NCBI GenBank assembly: GCA_001298555.1
Contig: LJCW01000368.1
Location: forward strand, 157,879-221,878
Origin: Actinobacteria bacterium OV450
Lineage (GTDB): Bacteria > Actinomycetota > Actinomycetes > Streptomycetales > Streptomycetaceae
Direction of reading: 5' to 3'
Length of the DNA stretch: 64,000 nucleotides
The translations under genes were made by a program, and so were the position numbers. Of the stretch, positions 56,981 to 64,000 are shown piece after piece. Position 1 is the first letter of the stretch; each line of letters opens with the position of its first letter. Below the pieces are notes generated by a model. It was not told where the DNA came from. It did not search any database and saw only the letters and a program-made list of their open reading frames with translations.

Positions 56981-58378
56981 ATGAGCGACCCTGAGTCGGC
57001 GGTGGAACTGTCGGGGGCGACCGGACACGACGGCGTGGCCGACCTGGCGCGGTGGGTGGGCATCGAGTCGGTTTCATCCGACGCGCACCGGAGTGAGGAC
57101 GTACGCCGGTCCGCCAGGTGGCTGGCGGACGCCATGCGCCTCACCGGCGTTCCCCGGGTTGAGGTCTGGGAGACGGAAGGCCTGCCCGCCGTCTACGGGT
57201 GCTGGCCGGCCGCCGATCCGGACGCCCCCGCCCTGCTGGTCTACAGCCACCACGACGTGCATGCGGTCGAGCCCTCCGAATGGCACATCACCGCGCCGTT
57301 CGCACCGCTGAGGCGGGACAACCGCCTCTACGGCCGGGGTGCGTCCGACGCCAAGGGCCAGATCATGTGCCACCTGTGGGCGCTGAGGGCGTGCACGGCG
57401 GACCGCTCGGCCCCCACCGTCACCGTGAAGTACCTGATCGAGGGGGAGGAGGAGATCGGATCCGTACACCTCGCCGACCTGCTGTCGGAGCACGCCGAGG
57501 AGCTGGCGGCGGACGTGGTCATGGTCTCCGACTCGATGCTCTGGTTCTTGGCCGAGCCCACCGTCTGTGCGATGGTCCGCGGGTCGGTCACCGCCACCCT
57601 CACCATCCGCGGGGCCCGGCGTGACCTGCACAGCGGCGCGGTGTCAGGTGCCGCCGCGAACGCGCCCTTCGAGCTGTGCCGGTTGGTGGACCTGCTCAGG
57701 GCGGAGTCAGGACGCACCACGTTGCCCGGTTTCTACGACGCGGTGGCCGCCCCGGAATCGATTCTGCCGACCCTGGGGACCCTGCCCTTCGACCTGCCGA
57801 CCTGGATGGCCGACACGGGCACCTACGCAGCTGACGGCGAAACGGGGTTCTCGGTGCCGGAGCGTCTGTGGGCCCGGCCCTCCGTGGAGGTCGCCCGGCT
57901 CACGGCCGGCCGCACCGATGCTCCCGCGCTCGGGCTCATCCCTGCCGAGGCGAGCGCGGACCTGCTGTTCAGGCTCGTGCCGGACCAGCGGGCGGACCGG
58001 GTCGCCGAGCAGCTGCACGCCTGGCTGGACGAGCACCGCCGGCCCGGCTTCACATACGCCCTGGAGGTCTCCTCGACCATCTCCGATCCGTACCGGACGC
58101 CTCCCGACCACCCTGCACTGGCGGTTCTCGCAGGTGCGGTCAGCCATGCCTACGGTGCTCCGGCCCGGTACATCGGCAACGGCGGGGCCGCCCCCGCCGC
58201 ACAGCTCGCCCGCGCCTGCACGGCGCCCGTGCTCTTCTTCGGGACGGGACTCCCCGGGGATCGCTGGCACGGGCCCGACGAGAGGGCGGAGATCCGAGCA
58301 CTTGACCTCGGTGTCCGTACGCTGACCCGGTTCCTCGAACAACTGGCGTCGGCGCCCGGTCCTCCGTCGAAGCGGTAG
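56981..58378 (+). CDS. M20-family metallopeptidase/amidohydrolase
   Basis: A 465-residue M20-type dipeptidase. The metal site is formed by YSHHDVHAVEP (His, Asp), GASDAKGQ (bridging Asp) and EGEEEIGS (Glu). GNGGAAPAAQLARA and GTGLPGDRWHGPDE supply the C-terminal domain and last histidine. This family cleaves peptides or N-acyl bonds in the cytoplasm. It follows the isochorismatase-like gene by about 40 bp. Confidence 0.9.
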   Translation: MSDPESAVELSGATGHDGVADLARWVGIESVSSDAHRSEDVRRSARWLADAMRLTGVPRVEVWETEGLPAVYGCWPAADPDAPALLVYSHHDVHAVEPSEWHITAPFAPLRRDNRLYGRGASDAKGQIMCHLWALRACTADRSAPTVTVKYLIEGEEEIGSVHLADLLSEHAEELAADVVMVSDSMLWFLAEPTVCAMVRGSVTATLTIRGARRDLHSGAVSGAAANAPFELCRLVDLLRAESGRTTLPGFYDAVAAPESILPTLGTLPFDLPTWMADTGTYAADGETGFSVPERLWARPSVEVARLTAGRTDAPALGLIPAEASADLLFRLVPDQRADRVAEQLHAWLDEHRRPGFTYALEVSSTISDPYRTPPDHPALAVLAGAVSHAYGAPARYIGNGGAAPAAQLARACTAPVLFFGTGLPGDRWHGPDERAEIRALDLGVRTLTRFLEQLASAPGPPSKR

Positions 58379-58468
58379 GCGCCGAGGGCCCCGGCCGTCG
58401 CCCGGCGGGGCGCCGCACGTGTCGTGTCGCCCGCGTTTTCGTCACGGACCACGGGGCAGGCGCGGCGC

Positions 58469-59935
58469 ATGGACCAGTCAAAGGCACCCGTACTCGACGC
58501 GTTGGCCGCCTACCACGAAAGCGGTCAGACGCCCTTCACGCCGCCGGGCCACAAACAGGGACGGGGCGCCGATCCCAGGGTGCGGGCCGTCCTGGGTGAC
58601 GCCGTGTTCCGGTCGGACGTCCTCGCCACGAGCGGCCTGGACGACCGTACGTCGTCCCAGGGCGTTCTCGAGGAAGCACAGGAGTTGATGGCCGACGCCG
58701 TGGGCGCGGAGCATGCGTTCTTCTCCACCTGCGGCAGTTCGTTGTCGGTCAAGTCGGCGATGCTGTCCGTCGCCGGACCGCACGAGAAGCTGTTGGTCGG
58801 CCGGGACGCGCACAAAGCCGTGGTGTCGGGCCTCATCCTTTCGGGCATACAGCCCGTTTGGGTCGAGCCGCAGTGGGACGCCGAGCGCCATCTGGCCCAC
58901 CCGCCGTCCGCCGAGGCCTTCGAGGCGGCGTTCGCTGAACACCCCGACGCCCGCGGGGCGCTGGTCACCACGCCCACCCCCTACGGAACCTGTTCGGACC
59001 TGGCAGCCATCGCCGAGGTCTGCCACCGCCGGGGCAAGCCCCTGATCGTCGACGAGGCGTGGGGCGCCCACCTGCCGTTCCATCCCGACCTCCCCACCTG
59101 GGCCATGGACGCCGGAGCCGACGTGTGCGTCACCTCCGTCCACAAAATGGGCTCCGGCCTGGAGCAGAGTTCCGTGTTCCACCTCCAGGGCGATCTGGTC
59201 AAACCCGAGGTGCTGAAGGGACGCGAGGACCTGCTGGGCACCACCAGCCCCTCCGTGCTCATCTATGCCGCACTGGACGGATGGCGCCGGCAGATGGTGG
59301 AACACGGCGAGGCCCTCTACGACCAGGCGCTCGCCCTCGCACAGAAGACGCGCGACCGCATCGGCCGTATCGACGGGATGCACGTCCACGGCCGCGACGA
59401 CTTCTGCGGACCGGGCCGGGCGGCCGACATGGACCCCCTCCAGATCATCATCGACATCAGCGCGTGGGAGGTGACCGGCTACCGGGCCGCCGACTGGCTA
59501 CGGGACAAGCACGGCATCAACCTCCACGTCGCCGACCACCGCCGCATCAGCGCACAGCTCACCCACGCCGACGACGGCGACACGGCCGAGGTGCTGCTGA
59601 GGGCGCTGACGGACCTGGCCGCGCACGTTCCGGAGCTCCGTACGGGCCAGCCCGTCGAGGTTCCCCCGCCTTCGAGGCTGCGGTTGGAGCAGACGACTCT
59701 GCCCCGCGACGCCTTCTTCGGCCGCACGGAACAGGTGTCCTGGCAGAGGGCCAGTGGCCGGATCGCCGCCGAGATGCTGACCCCGTACCCGCCCGGTATC
59801 CCGGCGGTCCTTCCCGGCGAGCGCCTCACCGAAGACGTGCTGCGCTACCTGCGGACCGGCGTGGATGCGGGCATGGTCGTGCCGGACGCGGTCGACACCG
59901 ACGTCATGAGCGTCCGGGTACTCCGGGAAGAGTGA
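58469..59935 (+). CDS. Orn/Lys/Arg decarboxylase-like PLP enzyme (fold type I)
   Basis: A 488-residue fold-type-I PLP enzyme from ATG 58469 (an earlier GTG at 58424 is possible). FTPPGHKQGRGADPRV is the N-terminal signature, DEAWGAHLPFHPDLP and SVHKMGSGLEQSSVFH carry the cofactor Asp and Lys, and LTPYPPGIPAVLPGERL is the C-terminal decarboxylase motif. It resembles lysine/ornithine/arginine decarboxylases, though some relatives are aminotransferase-like. Polyamine formation is possible. Confidence 0.9.
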   Translation: MDQSKAPVLDALAAYHESGQTPFTPPGHKQGRGADPRVRAVLGDAVFRSDVLATSGLDDRTSSQGVLEEAQELMADAVGAEHAFFSTCGSSLSVKSAMLSVAGPHEKLLVGRDAHKAVVSGLILSGIQPVWVEPQWDAERHLAHPPSAEAFEAAFAEHPDARGALVTTPTPYGTCSDLAAIAEVCHRRGKPLIVDEAWGAHLPFHPDLPTWAMDAGADVCVTSVHKMGSGLEQSSVFHLQGDLVKPEVLKGREDLLGTTSPSVLIYAALDGWRRQMVEHGEALYDQALALAQKTRDRIGRIDGMHVHGRDDFCGPGRAADMDPLQIIIDISAWEVTGYRAADWLRDKHGINLHVADHRRISAQLTHADDGDTAEVLLRALTDLAAHVPELRTGQPVEVPPPSRLRLEQTTLPRDAFFGRTEQVSWQRASGRIAAEMLTPYPPGIPAVLPGERLTEDVLRYLRTGVDAGMVVPDAVDTDVMSVRVLREE

Positions 59936-59955
59936 CGCCGGCTCCGCATCTCAGC

Positions 59956-60000
59956 CTTCCGGATCAGATGCTTCCGGATCAGATGCTTGCGCATCAGAGC
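59956..60000. repeat. 15-bp tandem repeats at a convergent junction
   Basis: CTTCCGGATCAGATG occurs twice in tandem, followed by a degenerate third copy that runs into the 3' end of the Rieske/FAD gene. Confidence 0.7.
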
Positions 60001-61538
60001 TCCGCGGGGTCCTGCCGTTCCAGGGGATGCAGAGCCGGTCCCTGGAGAACGTCGCCGTCGATGCCGAAGCGGGAGCCGTGGCAGGGGCACTCCCACGTCC
60101 GCTCGGCGTTGTTGAAGGCGACGAGGCACCCCATGTGGGTGCAGACGGCGGACACGGCGTGCAGCTCGCCCTGGTCGTCGAGGTGCACGGCGCAGGGCCT
60201 GCCGCCGGCCCGGACGACGGTTCCCCGGCCCGGCCGCAGGTTCCGGACGGGGCCGTTGGTGCCGTCACCGAGGGTGTCCAGGCGGTCTTTGACGAAGTGC
60301 TTAGCGGTGTCCCACTGCGCTCCGAGGAGCGCGGGGGCGGAGCGCAGAGCGGAGCCGAGGCGGCCCGGGTCGTAGAGACCGCCCCAGGGCTCGTCCTCCC
60401 CGGCGACGAGGGAGGCGATGACCAACCCGGCCAGGACCCCGCCCGTCATGCCCCAGCCGGCGAAGCCGGTGGCCACGTAGACGCCTTCGCCATGCGTGGG
60501 GAGCCGGCCGATAAGGGGCAGGGTGTCCGTGGCGCTGTTGTCCTGTGCCGCCCACCGGTGGGTCATCGTGGCTTCGGGGAAGTGCCGCCCGGTCCAGGTC
60601 CGGAGGTCGGCGTAGCCGGCTTCGGTGTCTTGCCCCGTACCGGGGGTGAAAGCCGCTCCGGTGACGATCAGGAGCCGGTTGCCGCCCCTGAGCGGCGCCG
60701 TGCGCACGGACCGCTTGCCGCCCTCCTGGGTGATGTACATGCCTTCGGGGTCCCGGTGAGGGGGCAGCGAGCCCGCGATCACCAGGTCGCGGTGCTGGGT
60801 GAGCCGGGCGGCGAGCACCGAGCGGTCGAAGACGGGGTGGTGCGTGGCGATGACGACGTGCCGGGACGCAACGGTGGCTCCGGAGTCGGTGGTGAGCAGG
60901 CAGGGATCCCCGTCGTCGAGTCGGGTGACGCGGGTGCCCTCGTGGATCCGGCCACCGAGCGCGACGATCTCGTCGACGAGCCCGTGCAGGTACTTGAGCG
61001 GATGGAACTGGGCCTGGTCCTCGACCCTGACGGCGCCGGCGACGGGGAAGGGCAGGCCCGTGTCGGTGCCGAACGACGCGCTGAGTCCGGCCGACCGTGC
61101 AGCGTCGGCTTCCGCGCGCAGGCCGTCGACGCCCTCGGACTGCTCGCAGTAGGTGAATGCGGGGCGTCTCTCCAGTTCACAGTCGACGCCGAGCGCTTCG
61201 GACACCTCGATGACGTGCCGCAGTGCGGCGCTCTGGGAGGCTGCGTAACGGCGAGCCGCGTCGTCCCCGTGCTCGCTGCGGAGCGTGTCGTACACGGCGG
61301 TGTGCAGGGCGGTCAGCTTGCCCGTCGTATGGCCGGTGACGCCGCCCGCCAGCCGGTCCGCTTCCAGCACGATGACAGTGAGGCCGACGCGGGCGAGCTC
61401 CCATGCGGTGCTGAGGCCCACGATGCCGGCGCCGATGACCGCCGCGTCCGCCTGCGCAGCCCCCGAGAGCGGGGCGAAGGCCGGCAGGGCTGCCGTCTGC
61501 ATCCAGTAGGAGCGGCCGTTTTCCGGGATTCGGTTCAT
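59994..61538 (-). CDS. FAD-dependent oxidoreductase with C-terminal Rieske 2Fe-2S domain
   Basis: A 514-residue fusion. The N-terminal DAO-type FAD domain has VIGAGIVGLSTAWELARVGL; the C-terminal Rieske domain has CTHMGC and CPCHGSRF with the Cys/His ligands. ATG 61538 begins MNRIPENGRSYWMQTAALPA. Related proteins are annotated as FAD-dependent oxidoreductases of amino-acid or sugar-amine type with Rieske domains. Electrons likely pass from FAD to the 2Fe-2S cluster. Confidence 0.9.
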   Translation of the reverse strand: MNRIPENGRSYWMQTAALPAFAPLSGAAQADAAVIGAGIVGLSTAWELARVGLTVIVLEADRLAGGVTGHTTGKLTALHTAVYDTLRSEHGDDAARRYAASQSAALRHVIEVSEALGVDCELERRPAFTYCEQSEGVDGLRAEADAARSAGLSASFGTDTGLPFPVAGAVRVEDQAQFHPLKYLHGLVDEIVALGGRIHEGTRVTRLDDGDPCLLTTDSGATVASRHVVIATHHPVFDRSVLAARLTQHRDLVIAGSLPPHRDPEGMYITQEGGKRSVRTAPLRGGNRLLIVTGAAFTPGTGQDTEAGYADLRTWTGRHFPEATMTHRWAAQDNSATDTLPLIGRLPTHGEGVYVATGFAGWGMTGGVLAGLVIASLVAGEDEPWGGLYDPGRLGSALRSAPALLGAQWDTAKHFVKDRLDTLGDGTNGPVRNLRPGRGTVVRAGGRPCAVHLDDQGELHAVSAVCTHMGCLVAFNNAERTWECPCHGSRFGIDGDVLQGPALHPLERQDPAEL

Positions 61539-61732
61539 ACCGGGCGACTGCCCGGGAAGACCGCGCTGATACGTCGCTGTGCCGCGCGAGGCCACCCCGC
61601 CCGGCCGGCCTGCGGATCGATCACGGGTCGGGTGCGTAGCGGAAAAGACGGGCATTCCGGTTCACCGGTGCGGCCGGGGGCACGCGCACCCCGAGGGGGC
61701 GCGCACGGCAGCACACTCTGCGAGGAGGCGTC

Positions 61733-62917
61733 ATGAAGGCACTCACATGGCACGGTAAGCGGGACGTACGGGTCGACACGGTTCCCGACCCCGCCATCCA
61801 GGACCGCGACGACGTGATCGTGAAGGTCACGACCACCGGGCTGTGCGGCTCGGACCTCCACCTCTACGAGGTACTGGGAGCCTTCATCGACCCCGGCGAC
61901 ATCCTGGGCCACGAGCCCATGGGCATCGTCCAGGAGGTGGGGCCCGAGGTCACCGCACTGAAGCCCGGGGACCGGGTGGTGATCCCCTTCAACGTCTCGT
62001 GCGGCTCGTGCTTCATGTGTGACCAGGGGCTCCAGTCCCAATGCGAGACGACGCAGGTCCGCGAGCACGGAACGGGGGCATCCCTTTTCGGCTACACGAA
62101 ACTCTACGGCCAGGTACCGGGCGGCCAGGCCGAGTACCTGCGGGTCCCGTTCGGCAACAGCCTCCCCGTCCGGGTCCCGGACGGCCCGTCCGACGAGCGT
62201 TTCGTCTACCTGTCCGACGTGCTGCCCACGTCATGGCAGGCAGTCAAGTACGCCTCCGTCCCGCCGGGCGGCAGCGTCGCGGTACTGGGCTTGGGTCCCA
62301 TCGGCGACATGAGCTGCCGCGTGGCAGCCCACCTCGGCGCCGAAACGATCATCGGCATCGACCTCGTACCGGAACGGCTCGCGCGGGCCCGCCGGCGCGG
62401 CACCGCCACCCTGGACCTGAAAGAGTGCGGCGAGGGCCTTACGGATGCCGTCAGGGAACTCACCGGAGGGCGCGGCCCGGACGCCGTCATCGATGCCGTC
62501 GGCATGGAAGCCCACGGCAGCCGCATCGCCGGCGTGGCGCAGGAGATGACCACGTTCCTGCCGGACGCCATGGCCGCGGCCCTGATGAAACGTGCAGGCG
62601 TCGACCGGCTGTCCGCGCTCCACACTGCCATCGACCTCGTCCGCCGCGGCGGCACAGTGTCGGTGTCCGGCGTCTACGGAGGCGCGGCGGATCCCCTTCC
62701 GCTGCTGACCATGTTCGACAAGCAGCTCACGCTGCGCATGGGACAGGCCAACGTGTTGCGTTGGGTCGACGACATCCTGCCCGTCCTCACCGACGGGGAC
62801 CCGCTCGGCGTGGATGAGTTCGCGACCCACCGCTTGCCCCTCGACCGGGCCCCGGAGGCGTACGAGATGTTCCAGAAGAAGCAGGACGGAGTCGTCAAGG
62901 TCCTGTTCACTCCGTGA
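61733..62917 (+). CDS. Zinc-dependent alcohol dehydrogenase, glutathione-independent formaldehyde dehydrogenase-like
   Basis: A 394-residue MDR-type enzyme. Catalytic zinc ligands are in TGLCGSDLHLYE and GHEPMGIVQEVG; the structural zinc lobe is CGSCFMCDQGLQSQC; the NAD site is VLGLGPIGDMSCRVAAH. It is close to formaldehyde/threonine-dehydrogenase-like group members. The ATG has GAGGAGG upstream. Its role may be aldehyde or sugar-alcohol oxidation. Confidence 0.92.
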   Translation: MKALTWHGKRDVRVDTVPDPAIQDRDDVIVKVTTTGLCGSDLHLYEVLGAFIDPGDILGHEPMGIVQEVGPEVTALKPGDRVVIPFNVSCGSCFMCDQGLQSQCETTQVREHGTGASLFGYTKLYGQVPGGQAEYLRVPFGNSLPVRVPDGPSDERFVYLSDVLPTSWQAVKYASVPPGGSVAVLGLGPIGDMSCRVAAHLGAETIIGIDLVPERLARARRRGTATLDLKECGEGLTDAVRELTGGRGPDAVIDAVGMEAHGSRIAGVAQEMTTFLPDAMAAALMKRAGVDRLSALHTAIDLVRRGGTVSVSGVYGGAADPLPLLTMFDKQLTLRMGQANVLRWVDDILPVLTDGDPLGVDEFATHRLPLDRAPEAYEMFQKKQDGVVKVLFTP

Positions 62918-63095
62918 TCTGAGTGAGTCCGGCCCTGCGCTCCCCCCAAGTGGACCGTGTTGAGGCCGGGTTGGGGGATCGGCGTCCGCGTCGAGGCCCG
63001 GCGGGGGTGGCTGTCGACCGGCTCCACGCCGCAGGCGCGCGCCGCCATGCCGCGGGCGCTGTCGGGTCGACGGTGCGGGCGGTCCGGCTCAGCGG

Positions 63096-63722
63096 TCAGT
63101 CTTCGAAGTAGTCCGTCAGGACGCAGCCCCTGACGAGTGCGGGGTCCTTGCGGTAGCCGGTGGGCGGCTTGAAGTCAGGGTGGCAGTTGAGGATCAGGAG
63201 GCCGCCGGGCTTGATCGCGTTGCGTATGACGGGCTTCTGGTCGGGCAGGACGGCGAAGTCCTGGCCGAGCAGGAACTTGCCGCGGTGGCCCTTGTTCGGG
63301 CTTTCCTTGCGGTCCTGGTCGAGTTCGGCCTTGTACTGGGCCTCGAAGGTCTTCAGGTCCTTGAACAGGAAGATGCGGGTGCCCTTGCCGCAGGCTCCCC
63401 GTTCGGTGACGCCCCACTTCTGGTCGTAAGTCTCGTCACCGGGAAAGAAGTCGTCGTCGCGCGGGTCGGTGGAGATGTCGTCGCAGTCGGCGTAGGTGCT
63501 GACGATCTGGGCGGCCTTGGCCATCGAGCCGGCCTTGGGCAGGTTGGCCTTTCCGTTCCCGTCCGAGCCGCCCACTCCATCGGTTCCGCCGTTCTTGGCG
63601 GGTGCCTGGCCGTCCGACACCCAATTGGGTGCTGCGCTCCCGTCGCCGCTGCCGCACGCGGTCAGGGTCGCGAGGCAGAGCAGGGCGGTGGTCGTGCCGG
63701 TGACGAGTCGTCGGATGCGCAT
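63096..63722 (-). CDS. Putative secreted lipoprotein
   Basis: A 208-residue protein with a signal peptide and lipobox LTAC at about residues 20-23. The mature part has a Gly/Asn/Asp-rich linker and then a domain with paired cysteines (YADCDDI, RGACGKGTRI, LNCHPDF, VRGCVLT). No known catalytic motif. It is convergent with the zinc dehydrogenase gene and anchored outside the membrane. Confidence 0.75.
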   Translation of the reverse strand: MRIRRLVTGTTTALLCLATLTACGSGDGSAAPNWVSDGQAPAKNGGTDGVGGSDGNGKANLPKAGSMAKAAQIVSTYADCDDISTDPRDDDFFPGDETYDQKWGVTERGACGKGTRIFLFKDLKTFEAQYKAELDQDRKESPNKGHRGKFLLGQDFAVLPDQKPVIRNAIKPGGLLILNCHPDFKPPTGYRKDPALVRGCVLTDYFED

Positions 63723-63829
63723 GGTGGGCCGGGGCTCCCGTGTCGATGATCAGGACACGGCGACTCTAGCTCCTGGCGTGGGCATGGCAAACGAAGCGCC
63801 CGCCCATCACTCCTCTCCGTCACCCTATT

Positions 63830-63862
63830 GATGACATTCGACTTGTCATCATTCCGATGACG
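63830..63862. promoter_or_regulatory. Heat-shock-type operator before the intact hsp20
   Basis: A GATGACA-N7-TGTCATC-N5-GATGACG arrangement gives three half-sites, the last two matching the operator at 52511-52529. A -35-like TTGTCA and a TACAAC 17 bp later suggest the operator overlaps the promoter. Confidence 0.8.
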
Positions 63863-63931
63863 TGTTACAACGGAAGCACGTTGAAGCGCATTGGCAGTCT
63901 CTCTGCCTGAACCAATGGAGGTGTTTCGCGA

Positions 63932-64000
63932 TGTTGATGCGCACCGACCCGTTCCGCGAGATGGACCGGATCGTCCAGCAGCTGTCGGGTACGTCGGGTA
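63932..64000 (+). CDS. Hsp20/alpha-crystallin family protein, 5' end only
   Basis: The ATG at 63932 follows GGAGGTG and opens with MLMRTDPFREMDRIVQQLSG before the window edge (23 codons). The start is typical of streptomycete Hsp18/Hsp20 chaperones. The gene is preceded by the duplicated heat-shock-type operator and is the intact counterpart of the remnant at 52602. Confidence 0.85.

Noticed and set aside
1..64000. tRNA, rRNA or insertion-sequence genes
   Set aside because: I looked for cloverleaf-like conserved blocks, rRNA segments and transposase motifs (DDE) and saw none. A tRNAscan and IS search would settle this.

Overview
The window is high-GC actinobacterial chromosome, most likely Streptomyces or a close relative. 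The evidence is the strong G/C third-position bias, frequent GTG starts, purine-rich ribosome binding sites, a gas vesicle cluster of Streptomyces type, an SsgA-like sporulation protein, a CsbD protein and an HSP18-type regulator. No rRNA, tRNA, CRISPR array, transposase or phage gene was seen. The content looks like an accessory stress, redox and metabolism region containing several decayed genes rather than core chromosome.

Layout. 1-9.5 kb: small regulator/enzyme units (a VOC protein, HxlR regulator, RidA-like protein, FAD monooxygenase, methyltransferase and ACT protein), a secreted PI-PLC-like protein with a disrupted C-terminus, a decayed secreted protein with glutamic-peptidase-like sequence, and a cupin-DoxX unit divergent from a LysR regulator across a perfect palindrome. 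9.5-12.6 kb: small hydrophilic proteins, an epimerase and a helical protein, all on the minus strand. 12.9-22.4 kb: a co-directional metabolic run of ThDP enzyme, FAD/Fe-S dehydrogenase, 51-residue linking ORF, enolase-superfamily enzyme, GH15 hydrolase and SDR. 22.5-26.8 kb: an Mrp-type cation/proton antiporter operon (E, F, G, DUF4040, MbhE-MrpB fusion, C, D) with no full-length MrpA. 26.8-33.6 kb: an iron-permease-like protein, a PaoABC-type molybdenum dehydrogenase, an AraC regulator, an alpha/beta hydrolase and CsbD. 33.7-39.9 kb: gas vesicle genes gvpO-A-F-G-J-L-S-K, with two highly charged companion genes divergently upstream. 40-50.5 kb: SsgA-like, STAS, PHP, flavodoxin-like, SDR, UdgX, PAP2, BrkB, hemerythrin and small membrane proteins. 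50.5-54.4 kb: deletion scars, a heat-shock-type regulator beside an hsp20 remnant, and a Pyr_excise-like protein. 54.6-64 kb: an SDR/TetR pair with shared operators, isochorismatase-like and M20 hydrolases, an Orn/Lys/Arg decarboxylase-fold enzyme, a Rieske/FAD oxidoreductase, a zinc alcohol dehydrogenase, a lipoprotein and the start of an intact hsp20.

How the genes may work together. The best-supported systems are the gas vesicle cluster, the Mrp operon and the three-subunit molybdenum dehydrogenase. The 12.9-20.9 kb cassette is tightly coupled, with ATGA overlaps and 3-bp gaps, and may be a carbohydrate or acid oxidation pathway of unknown substrate. Points most worth checking are the duplicated hsp20 promoter/operator, the RidA-like tail on the monooxygenase, the relocated charged gas-vesicle companion genes, the micro-ORFs (27, 36 and 51 residues) joined by start/stop overlaps, and the chimeric pseudogene scars.
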